A DNA stretch of 64,000 bases from Novosphingobium album (ex Hu et al. 2023) (GTDB taxonomy: Bacteria > Pseudomonadota > Alphaproteobacteria > Sphingomonadales > Sphingomonadaceae). Each line of letters starts with the position of its first letter. Position 1 is the stretch's first letter. Below, one piece after another: positions 1 to 9,200 of the stretch. The notes under the pieces were generated by a model. It searched no databases. It had not been told where the DNA came from and saw only the letters and a list, made by a program, of their open reading frames with translations. Where the stretch lies: assembly GCF_022832385.1 (NCBI RefSeq), contig NZ_JALHLE010000042.1:1-64000 (forward strand), read 5' to 3'. The translations under genes were made by a program, and so were the position numbers.

Positions 1-11
1 AAATCACAACC

Positions 12-816
12 TCAAATCTGTGCCATTGGCGCTGACGGGGAACAGAAAGCATCCGAAGCGGCAATGGCGGTAAGCTTTGCGGGCAGTCCCTCGGGCACGG
101 GTGAAATCTCCAGACTTCCTAGACGCTGCTGCCAGTCGGCAGTGCCGCTGCTCATGGCAGGCGGCAGCCCAAGTCCTTCCAGCGTCTTGCCGGCCTCGCG
201 CAGCTCAGCCGCGCGCCGCAGGCCGTGGACGAGCATCCGGTCGAACCGGTAGTCCGCACCGGTCGCCCAGTCGTTGCCGAAGCTCGAAAGGACCTCTTCG
301 GTCACACCCGCCCGCTCGCAGGCAATCAGGCATTCGGCGGTCAGCGCTTCGACTCCCTTGTACATCACCGAACGCAGCATCTTGATGGTCGAAGCACGCC
401 CCACCTCATCGCCCACGGCGCGCGATGCCGTGAAGCCCAGACCGGCCAGCGCCTCGCGCCCGGCTTCAGCGTGCGGACCTGAAATCAGCAGCGGAACATC
501 CATGCATTTGGGCCGCACGGGCGCCATCACCGCAACATCGACATAGCGCCCGCCAGCCGCATCTATTACCTCTGCAGCAGCACGCTTGGTGCCCGGAGCG
601 ACCGAATTCATGTCGCAGAATAGCGCCCCCTTCGCGATGCAGGATGCAGCCTGCTCGGCAACGTCCAGCGCTGCTGCAGACCGTCACGCCGAGTTCCGCC
701 ATGACTCTGCCACGGGCAGGATTGATGTCGAACGCCCGCGCGGCAGATTTCCAGTCACCCGCAGATGCGAATGTGGAGCCCGCCTCACCAAAACCGATCT
801 GCGCCAATTCCATCAT
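12..816 (-). pseudogene. Frameshifted NAD-binding dehydrogenase (DUF1932 / 6-phosphogluconate dehydrogenase-like)
   Basis: The N-terminal part, from the ATG at 816 or 813, encodes a Rossmann start with the IGFGEAGSTFA dinucleotide-binding loop. The C-terminal part, readable to the TGA at 12-14, resembles the DUF1932 domain of beta-hydroxyacid/6-phosphogluconate-type dehydrogenases. The two halves lie in different frames. Homology-like sequence switches frame near position 670: the upstream frame reads VCSS, the other continues ALDVAEQAASCIAKGALFC, as expected for +1 or -2 bases. The gene lies downstream of the LysR gene on the same strand beside the protocatechuate genes, so a former role in aromatic acid catabolism is likely but unproven. 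A sequencing error would look the same. The C-terminal half has an internal ATG at 611 but would lack the nucleotide-binding motif. Confidence 0.7.
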
Positions 817-917
817 GGCCAGCGAGGTGCACCCCCACAGGCTCAACCGCCAATCGGAACTGCCCGAGGGGCATAAGATCAGGTTAATCTCTTAAACCCG
901 CCAGGCCCGCAAATTGC

Positions 918-2111
918 TTAGTTCATAGAGCGAATGTGCGATAAGTTTGCGTGCTTGAAGCCCGGCACAACTTCGCTAGCAGCGCACAAATCATCAATGA
1001 AATCCCGCTGCACCGCGGTTGGCCGCCATGAGGCGCGCCACGTCATGCCGATGGTTCGCCCCAGTCCTGGCGGCAACCGCGCCAACTGGACCAGCCAGCC
1101 AGCTTCCATTTCCACGGCAACCTGATCGGGCGAGAGCAGCGTCAGAAAGTCGCTGTCCATCAACAACTGACGTACCATCATGACCGAGCCGGATTCAATT
1201 GGCACCAATGGCAGAGCGGAACCGGCCCGCTCGAAGAAGCGCTCGAAGCTGTCGCGCAGGGGCGCGCCGCGCTGGGGCACAACCCAGTCATACCGGGCCA
1301 GGTCTTCCGCAGACGGAGCCTTTCCGGCCAGCGGATGGCCGGCACGCCCGTAGATGGCGGGAAGGTCTTCAAACAGCGCGGTCTGAATCAGGTCCTCTTC
1401 CATCAAGGGGTCCCGCAAGGCGCCTATCATGAGATCGAGCACCCCCTGCCGCAATGGCTCCAGCAATTCCGCGCGGGAGCCTTCGGCAATCCGCAAGCGA
1501 ACCTTCGGATGATTGCGGATAAAACGCGCCACGGCCCCCGGCAGAACCCGCGCCCGTGACAGCGGCATGGCACCAACGGCGATGCTGCGCGTTTCGCGCC
1601 CTTTGAGAGCCTCGACCTCTGACAGGCCCATTTCCAATTCGACCCGCGCCAAACGGAAGGCACGGACAACGGCGTAACCGGCCTCGGTCAGTGCAACGAT
1701 CTTCCCGCGCCGTTCCACCAGCTTGCGCCGCATCGCCGTCGACAGGTCCGCAACAGCACGGTGGATCGACGGAAGCGAAAGGCCTGACATCTGACTGGCC
1801 CCCGCGTAGCTGCCCTGATCCGCAAGCGTCAGGAGCGCGCGGAGGCGTGACATGGTGACGTGTGAACCGTTCAGCTGACCCATCGCCGCATCAATGCGCG
1901 GGGCCAGCAATATGGCGGCCTCTGTCGGCACCATCCCGTCAAAACGGCGTTCAAACAGGATTACCCCCAGTTGCTTCTCCAGCCTTCCCAGTGCCTGCGT
2001 TATCGCTGGCTGACTGAGATTCACGGCATCTGCTGCTGCATTTACCGTCCCCAGCTCCACGATTTTCGCCGCAGCCTTGAGGTGGCGTAAATTGAACTGC
2101 CATATCTCCAT
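918..2111 (-). CDS. LysR-family regulator with two tandem HTH domains, divergent from ligK (LigR-like)
   Basis: A 397-residue LysR-type regulator, longer than the usual 290-330. It has a canonical N-terminal winged HTH at about residues 6-65 (AAADAVNLSQPAITQALGRL). A second, diverged HTH-like unit follows at about 85-150 (YAGASQMSGLSLPSIHRAVA). The LysR substrate-binding domain then runs from about 175 to 380. It starts at the ATG at 2111 and is transcribed divergently from ligK with about 100 bp between starts, the usual arrangement for a LysR activator of that operon. In Sphingobium SYK-6 a LysR protein, LigR, controls the protocatechuate 4,5-cleavage genes. By position this is the likely counterpart, with 4-carboxy-4-hydroxy-2-oxoadipate pathway acids or protocatechuate as possible inducers. 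Family confidence is high; the regulatory target is inferred. Confidence 0.85.
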   Translation of the reverse strand: MEIWQFNLRHLKAAAKIVELGTVNAAADAVNLSQPAITQALGRLEKQLGVILFERRFDGMVPTEAAILLAPRIDAAMGQLNGSHVTMSRLRALLTLADQGSYAGASQMSGLSLPSIHRAVADLSTAMRRKLVERRGKIVALTEAGYAVVRAFRLARVELEMGLSEVEALKGRETRSIAVGAMPLSRARVLPGAVARFIRNHPKVRLRIAEGSRAELLEPLRQGVLDLMIGALRDPLMEEDLIQTALFEDLPAIYGRAGHPLAGKAPSAEDLARYDWVVPQRGAPLRDSFERFFERAGSALPLVPIESGSVMMVRQLLMDSDFLTLLSPDQVAVEMEAGWLVQLARLPPGLGRTIGMTWRASWRPTAVQRDFIDDLCAASEVVPGFKHANLSHIRSMN

Positions 2112-2211
2112 TCAATCACTCTTAGCGAAAACCTATAGCATCGCCAAAGTTTCTCTTTCCGCTCACCGGCAAGGTTGACCATGTGAGGGAAGAGAAGTTG
2201 GAGCACGAAAC
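2112..2211. promoter_or_regulatory. Divergent promoter region of the LysR regulator and ligK
   Basis: One hundred bases separate the two divergent starts. The region holds a GCGA-N12-TCGC inverted repeat around 2126-2146 and a GGAG ribosome-binding site just before the ligK ATG at 2212. It is the expected place for a LysR operator, but no consensus T-N11-A palindrome stands out clearly. Confidence 0.5.
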
Positions 2212-2883
2212 ATGGGTATCGTCGTACAGAACATCGAACGGGCTGATCCAGCCGTCATCGACGGGCTCGGTGCCTGCGGTGTTGCTACCGTGCATGAGGC
2301 TCAGGGACGAACCGGTCTTCTCGCCAGCTACATGCGGCCGATCTATTCCGGTGCCCGGATTGCCGGTTCGGCCGTGACGATCAGTTCGCCCCCCGGCGAC
2401 AACTGGATGGTCCATGTCGCCATCGAACAGCTCAAGGAAGGCGACATTCTCCTGCTCGCTCCCACCTCCCCTTGCGAGGACGGCTATTTCGGTGACTTGC
2501 TGGCCACCAGCGCCATGGCGCGCGGCTGCCGCGGTCTGGTTATCGACGCCGGTGTGCGCGATGTCCGCGACCTCACCGAGATGGGCTTTCCCGTCTGGTC
2601 CAAGGCGATCTATGCGCAGGGCACGGTCAAGAACACGCTCGGATCGGTCAACGTGCCGGTCGTTTGCGCAAACTGCGCCGTAAATCCGGGGGACGTGATT
2701 GTCGCCGATGACGACGGCGTCGTCTGTGTGCCGCGTGAAAAGGCGGCCGAGGTGCTCGAAAAGGCGCGTGCACGGGAAGCCAACGAAGGGGAGAAGCGCG
2801 AAAAGCTCGCCGCCGGCGTCCTTGGCCTCGATATGTACAAGATGCGCGAGCGCCTCGAAAAGGAAGGCCTCAAATATGTCTGA
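2212..2883 (+). CDS. ligK: 4-carboxy-4-hydroxy-2-oxoadipate aldolase / oxaloacetate decarboxylase
   Basis: A 223-residue class II pyruvate aldolase of the RraA/HMG-CHA aldolase family. It cleaves 4-carboxy-4-hydroxy-2-oxoadipate into pyruvate and oxaloacetate, the last step of the protocatechuate 4,5-cleavage and gallate pathways, and usually also decarboxylates oxaloacetate. The family signature D-x20-R-D is exact: Asp95, Arg116 and Asp117. Length and sequence match sphingomonad LigK. A GGAG precedes the ATG. It is the first gene of a three-gene operon with ligU, whose start overlaps the ligK stop by 8 bases, and ligI. The enzyme is cytoplasmic and requires a divalent metal (Mg or Mn). Confidence 0.95.
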   Translation: MGIVVQNIERADPAVIDGLGACGVATVHEAQGRTGLLASYMRPIYSGARIAGSAVTISSPPGDNWMVHVAIEQLKEGDILLLAPTSPCEDGYFGDLLATSAMARGCRGLVIDAGVRDVRDLTEMGFPVWSKAIYAQGTVKNTLGSVNVPVVCANCAVNPGDVIVADDDGVVCVPREKAAEVLEKARAREANEGEKREKLAAGVLGLDMYKMRERLEKEGLKYV

Positions 2884-3940
2884 CGTGCTCTCCAGCGCGC
2901 CGGTCATGTGGATGCGCGGGGGAACATCCAAGGGGGCCTATTTCCTCAAGGAAGACCTGCCTGCAGATCCGGCCGCGCGCGACGCCTTCCTGCTGCGGGT
3001 CATGGGCTCGCCCGATCCGCGCCAGATCGACGGCATGGGCGGGGCGGATCCGTTGACCAGCAAAGTTGCCGTGATCAGCCATTCCGACCGCGCGGGCGTG
3101 GATGTCGAATATCACTTCTTCCAGGTCTTCGTGGATCAGGCGCTTGTCTCGGACGCCCAGAATTGCGGCAACATCCTGGCTGGCGTCGCCCCCTTTGCCA
3201 TTGAGCGCGGGCTGGTAGAGCCGGCGGACGGCGAGACCAAAGTGATGATTTACATGGTCAACACGGGCCAAGTCTCGGTAGCCACGGTGCAGACGCCGGG
3301 CGGCAGGGTCACTTACGAGGGTGATGCCGCGATCGACGGTGTCCCCGGAGCCCACGCCCCCGTCCCCATCGCGTTTCGCGATACCGCAGGTTCGATGTGC
3401 GGCTCGCTGCTGCCAACCGGCAACGCGGTGGACGAGGTGAATGGCATCAAGGTCACGCTGATCGACAATGGTATGCCCTGTGCCGTGATGAAGGCCTCGG
3501 ACCTGGGCATCACCGGCTACGAGAGCCGCGAGGAACTCGATGCGGACACCGTGCTCAAGGAAAAGATCGAGGCCATCCGCCTGGCCGTGGGCGAACGGAT
3601 GAACCTGGGCGACGTCACCGAAAAATCGGTCCCCAAGATGTTCCTTGTTTCGCCTCCGGCAAACGGCGGCGCGATCAACACCCGCAGCTTCATCCCGCAT
3701 CGCGCCCACGCGACGGTCGGCGTTCTGGCCGTCGTGACGGTAGCCACTGCCGCACTGATCGAGGGAACGCCCGCCGCCGAAGTTGCGACGATCCCGGCCG
3801 GTGAGCGCAAGACTCTCTCCGTCGAGCACCCGACCGGGGAAATGAGGTGCGTGCTTGAAATTGACGACAGTGGCGCAGTGGCCAGCGCGGCCCTGCTGCG
3901 CACCGCGCGCAAGATTATGGACGGAACCGTCTATGTCTGA
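2876..3940 (+). CDS. ligU: 4-oxalomesaconate tautomerase / 1,3-allylic isomerase (PrpF family)
   Basis: A 354-residue PrpF-family isomerase acting on 4-oxalomesaconate between LigI and the hydratase step. PrpF-type landmarks are GGTSKGAYF near residue 15, Lys63 in DPLTSKVAVISHS, and Cys97 in the SDAQNCGNI segment. The Lys and Cys are 34 residues apart, the spacing I recall for the catalytic Lys66 and Cys100 of characterised LigU. The ATG at 2876 overlaps the end of ligK, indicating translational coupling; an upstream in-frame ATG would lie inside ligK and is not used here. The gene corresponds to orf1 between ligK and ligI in SYK-6. Confidence 0.92.
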   Translation: MSDVLSSAPVMWMRGGTSKGAYFLKEDLPADPAARDAFLLRVMGSPDPRQIDGMGGADPLTSKVAVISHSDRAGVDVEYHFFQVFVDQALVSDAQNCGNILAGVAPFAIERGLVEPADGETKVMIYMVNTGQVSVATVQTPGGRVTYEGDAAIDGVPGAHAPVPIAFRDTAGSMCGSLLPTGNAVDEVNGIKVTLIDNGMPCAVMKASDLGITGYESREELDADTVLKEKIEAIRLAVGERMNLGDVTEKSVPKMFLVSPPANGGAINTRSFIPHRAHATVGVLAVVTVATAALIEGTPAAEVATIPAGERKTLSVEHPTGEMRCVLEIDDSGAVASAALLRTARKIMDGTVYV

Positions 3941-4838
3941 CCGTATCATTTCCTGGCATAGTGCCCCCAGCAAGCCTGCTTACACGCCGCCTGCGGGCGC
4001 GGTGGACGCGCATTGCCACGTGTTCGGGCCAATGGCTCGGTTCCCGTTCAGCGCCAAGGCCAAGTATCTCCCCGAAGACGCCGGGCCGGACCAGCTGTTT
4101 GCACTGCGCGATCACCTGGGCTTTTCCCGCAATGTGATCGTGCAGGCCAGCTGCCACGGCACCGACAATGCAGCCACGCTCGATGCCATTGCGAAGTCCG
4201 AAGGCCCTGATGGATTTAAGCGGGCCCGCGGTGTGGCCGTGGTCGATCCTGCTGTCGACGAAGCCGGACTGGCCGCACTCCATGACGCCGGCATCCGCGG
4301 CATTCGCTTCAACTTTCTCAAACGGCTCGTCGATGACGCCCCGAAGGACAAGTTCCTCGATGTCACGGCGCGCTTGCCTGAAAGCTGGCACGTCGTGATC
4401 TACTTCGAGGCCGACATCCTTGAGGAATTGCGCCCCTTCATGGACGCCATTCCTGTCCCGCTCGTCATCGACCACATGGGCCGCCCCGACGTGCGTCAGG
4501 GACCGGACGGCAAAGACATGATGGCGTTCCGGCGCCTGCTCGATTCCCGCGAGGATATCTGGTTCAAGGCCACCTGCCCCGAGCGTCTGGACGCCGTCAA
4601 GGAAGGCGGCATGGGTGCCCCCTGGGACAATTTCGCGGCGGCTGTCGCACCGCTTGTGGCCGACTACCAGGACCGGGTGATCTGGGGCACCGACTGGCCT
4701 CATCCCAACATGCAGGACGAGATCGCCGACGATGGCCACATAGTCGACATGATCCCCCGCATTGCGCCAAGCGCGGCCTTGCAGGAAAAGATGCTGGTGA
4801 CCAACCCAATGCGGCTTTACTGGCCTGAAGAGCTCTGA
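3933..4838 (+). CDS. ligI: 2-pyrone-4,6-dicarboxylate hydrolase (lactonase)
   Basis: A 301-residue amidohydrolase-superfamily enzyme that opens 2-pyrone-4,6-dicarboxylate to 4-oxalomesaconate. It shows the HxH metal or charge site in AVDAHCHVFGPM (about residue 22), the long QASCHGTDNAATLDAI segment, GIRGIRFNFLKRL, VIDHMGRPD, and the catalytic aspartate in WGTDWPHPN near the C terminus. All are typical of LigI. The start at 3933 overlaps the ligU stop by 8 bases; an earlier in-frame ATG lies inside ligU. The hydratase LigJ and the dioxygenase LigAB are not in this window, so the rest of the pathway must be encoded elsewhere. Confidence 0.95.
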   Translation: MSDRIISWHSAPSKPAYTPPAGAVDAHCHVFGPMARFPFSAKAKYLPEDAGPDQLFALRDHLGFSRNVIVQASCHGTDNAATLDAIAKSEGPDGFKRARGVAVVDPAVDEAGLAALHDAGIRGIRFNFLKRLVDDAPKDKFLDVTARLPESWHVVIYFEADILEELRPFMDAIPVPLVIDHMGRPDVRQGPDGKDMMAFRRLLDSREDIWFKATCPERLDAVKEGGMGAPWDNFAAAVAPLVADYQDRVIWGTDWPHPNMQDEIADDGHIVDMIPRIAPSAALQEKMLVTNPMRLYWPEEL

Positions 4839-4863
4839 TTTTCCGGCAGTTCAGTGCGGGAAA

Positions 4864-4895
4864 AAGGGGTGATTGCCTCTAGGCAACCACCCCTT
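4864..4895. terminator. Bidirectional terminator between ligI and pobA
   Basis: A 14-bp stem (4864-4877 with 4882-4895, one mismatch) and a 4-base loop lie between the convergent ends of ligI (4838) and pobA (4930). A run of five A residues precedes the left arm and serves as the U-tract for the minus strand. Confidence 0.75.
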
Positions 4896-4929
4896 CCTGT
4901 TTGGCCGGTCCAGTCTTGGGAGGGTGGGT

Positions 4930-6099
4930 TCAGACCGGCAGGCCAACATAATTTTCAGCAATGCTGCGCTGCGCAGCCTCACTGGTGGCGATATAGTCGA
5001 GTTCAGCCACCTGCATCCGCCGCTCAAACGGCCCGTGCCCGGGGAAACGGTGCATGAGCTTGGTTAGCGACCAGCTGAAGCGCTCGGACTTCCACACGCG
5101 TGAAAGCGCCTTGCCCGAATAGGCCGGCACGGCATCGCCGTCGCCCGCCCTGAATAGGCCAATCAAGGCTTCCGCGGCATAGTACACGTCGCTTGCCGCC
5201 AGGTTCAGCCCCTTGGCACCGGTGGGCGGCACGATATGCGCAGCATCACCGCAAAGCAGCAGGCTGCCATGGCGCATTGGCTCGAACACGAACGAACGCA
5301 GCGGTGCGATCGACTTTTCGATCGAAGGCCCGCGCACAATATGCGCCGCGGCATCGGGACCAAGACGCATCGCCAATTCGTCCCATATCCGCTCGTCAGA
5401 CCAGTCCTCGACCTTCTCGGTCAATGGAACGTCGATGTAGTAACGGCTGCGCGTGTGCGAGCGCATGGAGGCCAATGCAAAGCCCCGCTCGTGATTGGCA
5501 TAGATCAGCTCATGGTTGCAGGGCGGCACATCGGCGAGGATGCCAAGCCAGCCGAACGGATAGACCCGCTCATACCCCTGGCCGGCCGAAGCCGGGATCG
5601 CCTGGCGCGAAGGACCATGGAAGCCGTCGCAGCCCACGATGATACGGGCGTCGATCCGGTGCTGCGTGCCGCCCTTGCGATAGGTGACAAAGGGCGCGTC
5701 GCTCTCAATGTCGTGCAGCGCGACATCGGCCGCCTCGTAGATCACTTCCAGTCCGCGACCGGCGCTCGCCTCCATCAGGTCACGGGTCAGTTCGGTCTGG
5801 CCGTAGACCATGACTTCCGTGCCGGTCAGCGCCTTGATGTCGATGTGGATCAGGCGTTCGCCATCGGCCAGGTTGAAACCGTCATGCGGAAGCCCTTCCG
5901 CCTTCATTCGCGCATCAAGGCCCAGCCGTTCCATCAGTCCGACCGTAACCTGCTCCAGTACCCCGGCGCGAATTCGTGAAAGGACATAGTCACCGGTCTG
6001 GCGCTCAAGAACGACGCAGTCGATCCCTTCGGCGCGAAGCAAATGCCCGAGCATCAGGCCTGCTGGTCCGGCACCAATAATGGCGGCCTGAACTTTCAT
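4930..6099 (-). CDS. pobA: 4-hydroxybenzoate 3-monooxygenase
   Basis: A 389-residue flavoprotein hydroxylase converting 4-hydroxybenzoate to protocatechuate with NADPH and O2, feeding the adjacent lig pathway. Visible motifs are the N-terminal GAGPAGLMLG FAD loop, the mid-protein VGCDGFHG (DG motif) and LLCGDAAHIVPPTGAKGLN (GD motif). The SHTRSRYYID segment carries the Ser-x-Arg pair that binds the substrate carboxylate in Pseudomonas PobA. The length matches PobA at about 394. The ATG at 6099 has GGAG nine bases upstream; an in-frame ATG at 6105 sits too close to it. No pobR-type regulator is adjacent. The gene is convergent with ligI. Confidence 0.95.
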   Translation of the reverse strand: MKVQAAIIGAGPAGLMLGHLLRAEGIDCVVLERQTGDYVLSRIRAGVLEQVTVGLMERLGLDARMKAEGLPHDGFNLADGERLIHIDIKALTGTEVMVYGQTELTRDLMEASAGRGLEVIYEAADVALHDIESDAPFVTYRKGGTQHRIDARIIVGCDGFHGPSRQAIPASAGQGYERVYPFGWLGILADVPPCNHELIYANHERGFALASMRSHTRSRYYIDVPLTEKVEDWSDERIWDELAMRLGPDAAAHIVRGPSIEKSIAPLRSFVFEPMRHGSLLLCGDAAHIVPPTGAKGLNLAASDVYYAAEALIGLFRAGDGDAVPAYSGKALSRVWKSERFSWSLTKLMHRFPGHGPFERRMQVAELDYIATSEAAQRSIAENYVGLPV

Positions 6100-6243
6100 G
6101 TGCATTCTCTCCAGCGGAAGTCATCAGGAGATGGATCAGCGTTCGGCGAGCCGCCAATCGAAAGCAACCACCCCCTATAAGTTTAGGATAAAATTCTTTG
6201 TCTGAATGGGCCTCCCAAGGGCAAAACACGCCAAAAATTCTTT
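6100..6243. promoter_or_regulatory. pobA upstream region
   Basis: About 140 bp upstream of pobA without coding potential. It includes AT-rich stretches around 6176-6205 that could hold the minus-strand promoter. No specific operator could be assigned. Confidence 0.35.
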
Positions 6244-6281
6244 GGTTATAGCCGAGGTGAAAGACACCCTCGGCTATAACC
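6244..6281. terminator. Terminator downstream of the GH106 gene
   Basis: A perfect 14-bp inverted repeat (6244-6257 GGTTATAGCCGAGG, 6268-6281) with a 10-base loop, 16 bp beyond the GH106 stop. On the minus strand it is followed by AAAGAATTTTT, consistent with a rho-independent terminator. Confidence 0.8.
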
Positions 6282-6297
6282 TTGATGTTTCTTTCAG

Positions 6298-9200
6298 TTA
6301 TTCACCGACCATCGTTACAGGGCCGATAAGGCCTGACGGCCGCAATGGCGCATCAGCCCGGTAAGTCGGCATTGCTGTCCAGGTCACCTTCTCGGCGCCT
6401 TCCTGCGCATCGCCGATCAGGCGATTGACCCATGTATTGGCGACGCGGATTTCGACTGAATTGGTACCTTTGCGCAAGGCGCCGCCGATGTTGAGCCGGT
6501 AGGGGGCGTGCCAGACCGTGCCGACGTCCCGGCCATTGACCGAAACCTGCGCCAAATCTCCCACCACGCCAAGATCAAGCCACAGTGCCGAACCCGGCTT
6601 CGTACCCTTCGGCAGCGCGAACGTCCTGGAATAGGTTGCAATGCCGGAGAAGTACTTCACGCCGTCCAGACCGTTCTTCTCAAGCGGTGTCAGGTGATCG
6701 AGGTGGATCGCTTCAGGCGCGCCGCGTCCTTTCTGGAACTGGACCGTCCAGTTGGCATCCAGGTGAGCAAGCGCCTTTTCGGCTTTTGCCGGCAAGACCA
6801 GACGCGTCGTATCGGTCTTCTCGCGGAAAACGACGAATACCGCCTCGCCCGGCTGCAGGGCGAGAGGCACCACTGTCTCGCCGTTGCCCATCTGATAGCT
6901 GACCGGTTCGGTTGCGCCCGTTTCGGCGTGCCACAGTTCAGGTTTCTGGCCTGCAACACGGAAATGCGCCTCAATCGTCTGGGGCGTGTTCTGCTGGTTC
7001 ACGAGGTAATAGATATCGCCCTTGGCGCCGCGGCGATGAACGAACGGAATGTTCGCCCCCTCACTGCCCCCGGTAAAGCGGAAGTCCGGCCGGACACCAG
7101 CCTTTTCAAGCGCAGCTTCGATATCGCCGCTGGCGATCACGCGCCCCTTCCCCACTTGCGCTTCAGGTCCGCCGGGCCACAGCCTGGCAACCAGCGCCAG
7201 CCATTCGCCGCTTTCGCCTGCCTCTGCAGCCATCTGGCTGGGCGTGGAAACCGGCGCCTTGCCGATCACCGTTGCGCCGCCTTCAACAAGACCGGCGAGC
7301 TTCCTGAGCGCGCCAAGCGTCATGTAATGGCTCGAACCTCCCAGGTAGATCGCGCTATAACGCGCCCCGCCTGGCGAAACGACATCGCGCCCGTCATTTG
7401 CAAGCAGACCTGTCAGGGCATCGTAGTTGAGGAAGTCATAGGCATGTGTCACCGGCGCGCCGGCCACTGCCTTGTCTCCATAGAGCCCGGTCAGCGGCGC
7501 CTCCTCGCCATAGAAATAGGCGACGTCGGCAACATTCCGCCCCGATTGCAGGAGGAGCGAGCTGCGCGCCATGTAGTCCACCCAGGGGCGGGCCATTTCC
7601 GCCCAGCTCTCCATGCGATTGAAATACTGGCCAAAGATGAACAGCGAGAGGCCGGGCTTCTTGTCGTCAACCGGAACGTGGACCGAGGTATGAATAACCG
7701 GGCGGTTGATCCCGTTCACGAACTCCATGTCGATAACGTGCTTCAGGTCCTTCGGCGCAAAAGCCCAGGGCGCCATCGCAGAGGTCATCGATTCAGCCGC
7801 GACGAGGTTCTGACCATAGAGATGCGCAACCGAAGCCGCGCCCTTCATGTCCGCGATCAGCGTCTGGCGCGGACCTTCGTCGCCGAACGTCCACATCGCC
7901 GCCATCGGAACGTCGGTATGGCTGCGCATCGCCATGTCGTCGCCCAGCATCGGGCGCTTGTCTTCCAGCGCTTCGCCATAGACCTTGAGACCGTTCTCAT
8001 GCGCCACTCGCGCAATTGTCCCGTAGTGCTCACTGGCGAGCAGATCGGCCAGAGTGCGGCGATAGTCGTAAAGGAACCTGTCAGACTGAGTCCTGGTCCC
8101 GACCAGCACCCCGGTCAAGGCAGGAAGCCAGGGCCGTGGGTCGTACCCGCGCAAGCGCTGGAACTGCTCCAGCATTCTGGGCGTCCAGTTCGCTTCGCCA
8201 ACCTCAATGGAATCCGTAAGCAACGCCTGGACGCCGCGCTTGCCGATCATGCCTGGCCCTGCGGCCTCCTTGTACATGGCAAGATAATGATCGAGGTAGC
8301 GCCGCACGGCATCGCCGTCGAACTTGTCGACTTCAAGTCCGGTTGCCTCTGCGGGGGCCGGATGGTTGGTCGTACCGAGCAGTGAATAGCCCATCCGCAA
8401 TACACGCCAGCGCTGCCCCTTCGGCAGGGGCGGAGCCTGCCAGTCAAGCGTACCGTCGGCCTGCAACTTCCCGGTAAGATCGACAACCGCCCCCGGCGCT
8501 ATGCCCTTTGCACCATCAGAAGGTTCCTGCAGGGCGTAATAGTCGCGGCTCATCGCGAAGCCGGACTTGGTCTCGAAACGGTCAATCCGCGCATCCTCGC
8601 CCAGCGCGAAAGTGCCCACGACGAGCGGCTTTTTTGCCATCATGGCACCAATGCCATCGAACAGGCCGCCCATTGCCACACCCGGCGCGGGAGACCCCAG
8701 GCCGCCGTCAGGTTTGCGCGGGGCGAGGATCAGCCGGAAGTGGGATGCAGTGACTGCGGGAAAGCTGACGGTTGTCGGCACTGCACCGAGCGCCACCGAT
8801 GCGACCGGCGCCCAGTTGGTTCCGTCCACACTCGATTCCAGCGCCCCCGTGAAGGCGGCGCCCGCAAATGGCACTATCACTTCAGGAACGAACACGGTGG
8901 CCGAGCGAATAGTCACCGGCCGCCGATAGTCCAGTCTCAGTTCCGGCGCTTTCCCGTCCTGACGCGCCAGCGTCACGCCCTTTTCAAGATCGGCATCGAA
9001 AAGCGATGCGGCCGCAAGCCCGTTGCCAAGACCATCGCTTGCACGCGGCAAAGGATGAGCAGTTTCGACCGCTTCGGGAAAGGCAAAAACCCCGGCATCC
9101 CCGAAATATGAAGGCCCGGCAGCCGCCGGATGACCCGAGATCATTTCCTCGATCGACAGCGGCGGCCCCAAAGTCTGATACGGACCCGTCACTGCAGGCG

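Noticed and set aside
12..816. Programmed ribosomal frameshift in the DUF1932-type gene
   Set aside because: No slippery heptamer or downstream structure was evident at the switch near 670; simple inactivation or sequence error is more likely.
2870..3973. A 367-codon minus-strand frame over ligU
   Set aside because: ligU is certain on the plus strand; the antisense translation is unlike any family I know.
6508..8385. A 625-codon open frame antisense to the rhamnosidase gene
   Set aside because: It is rich in Arg, His and Val without motifs; it is a shadow of the GH106 codon bias.
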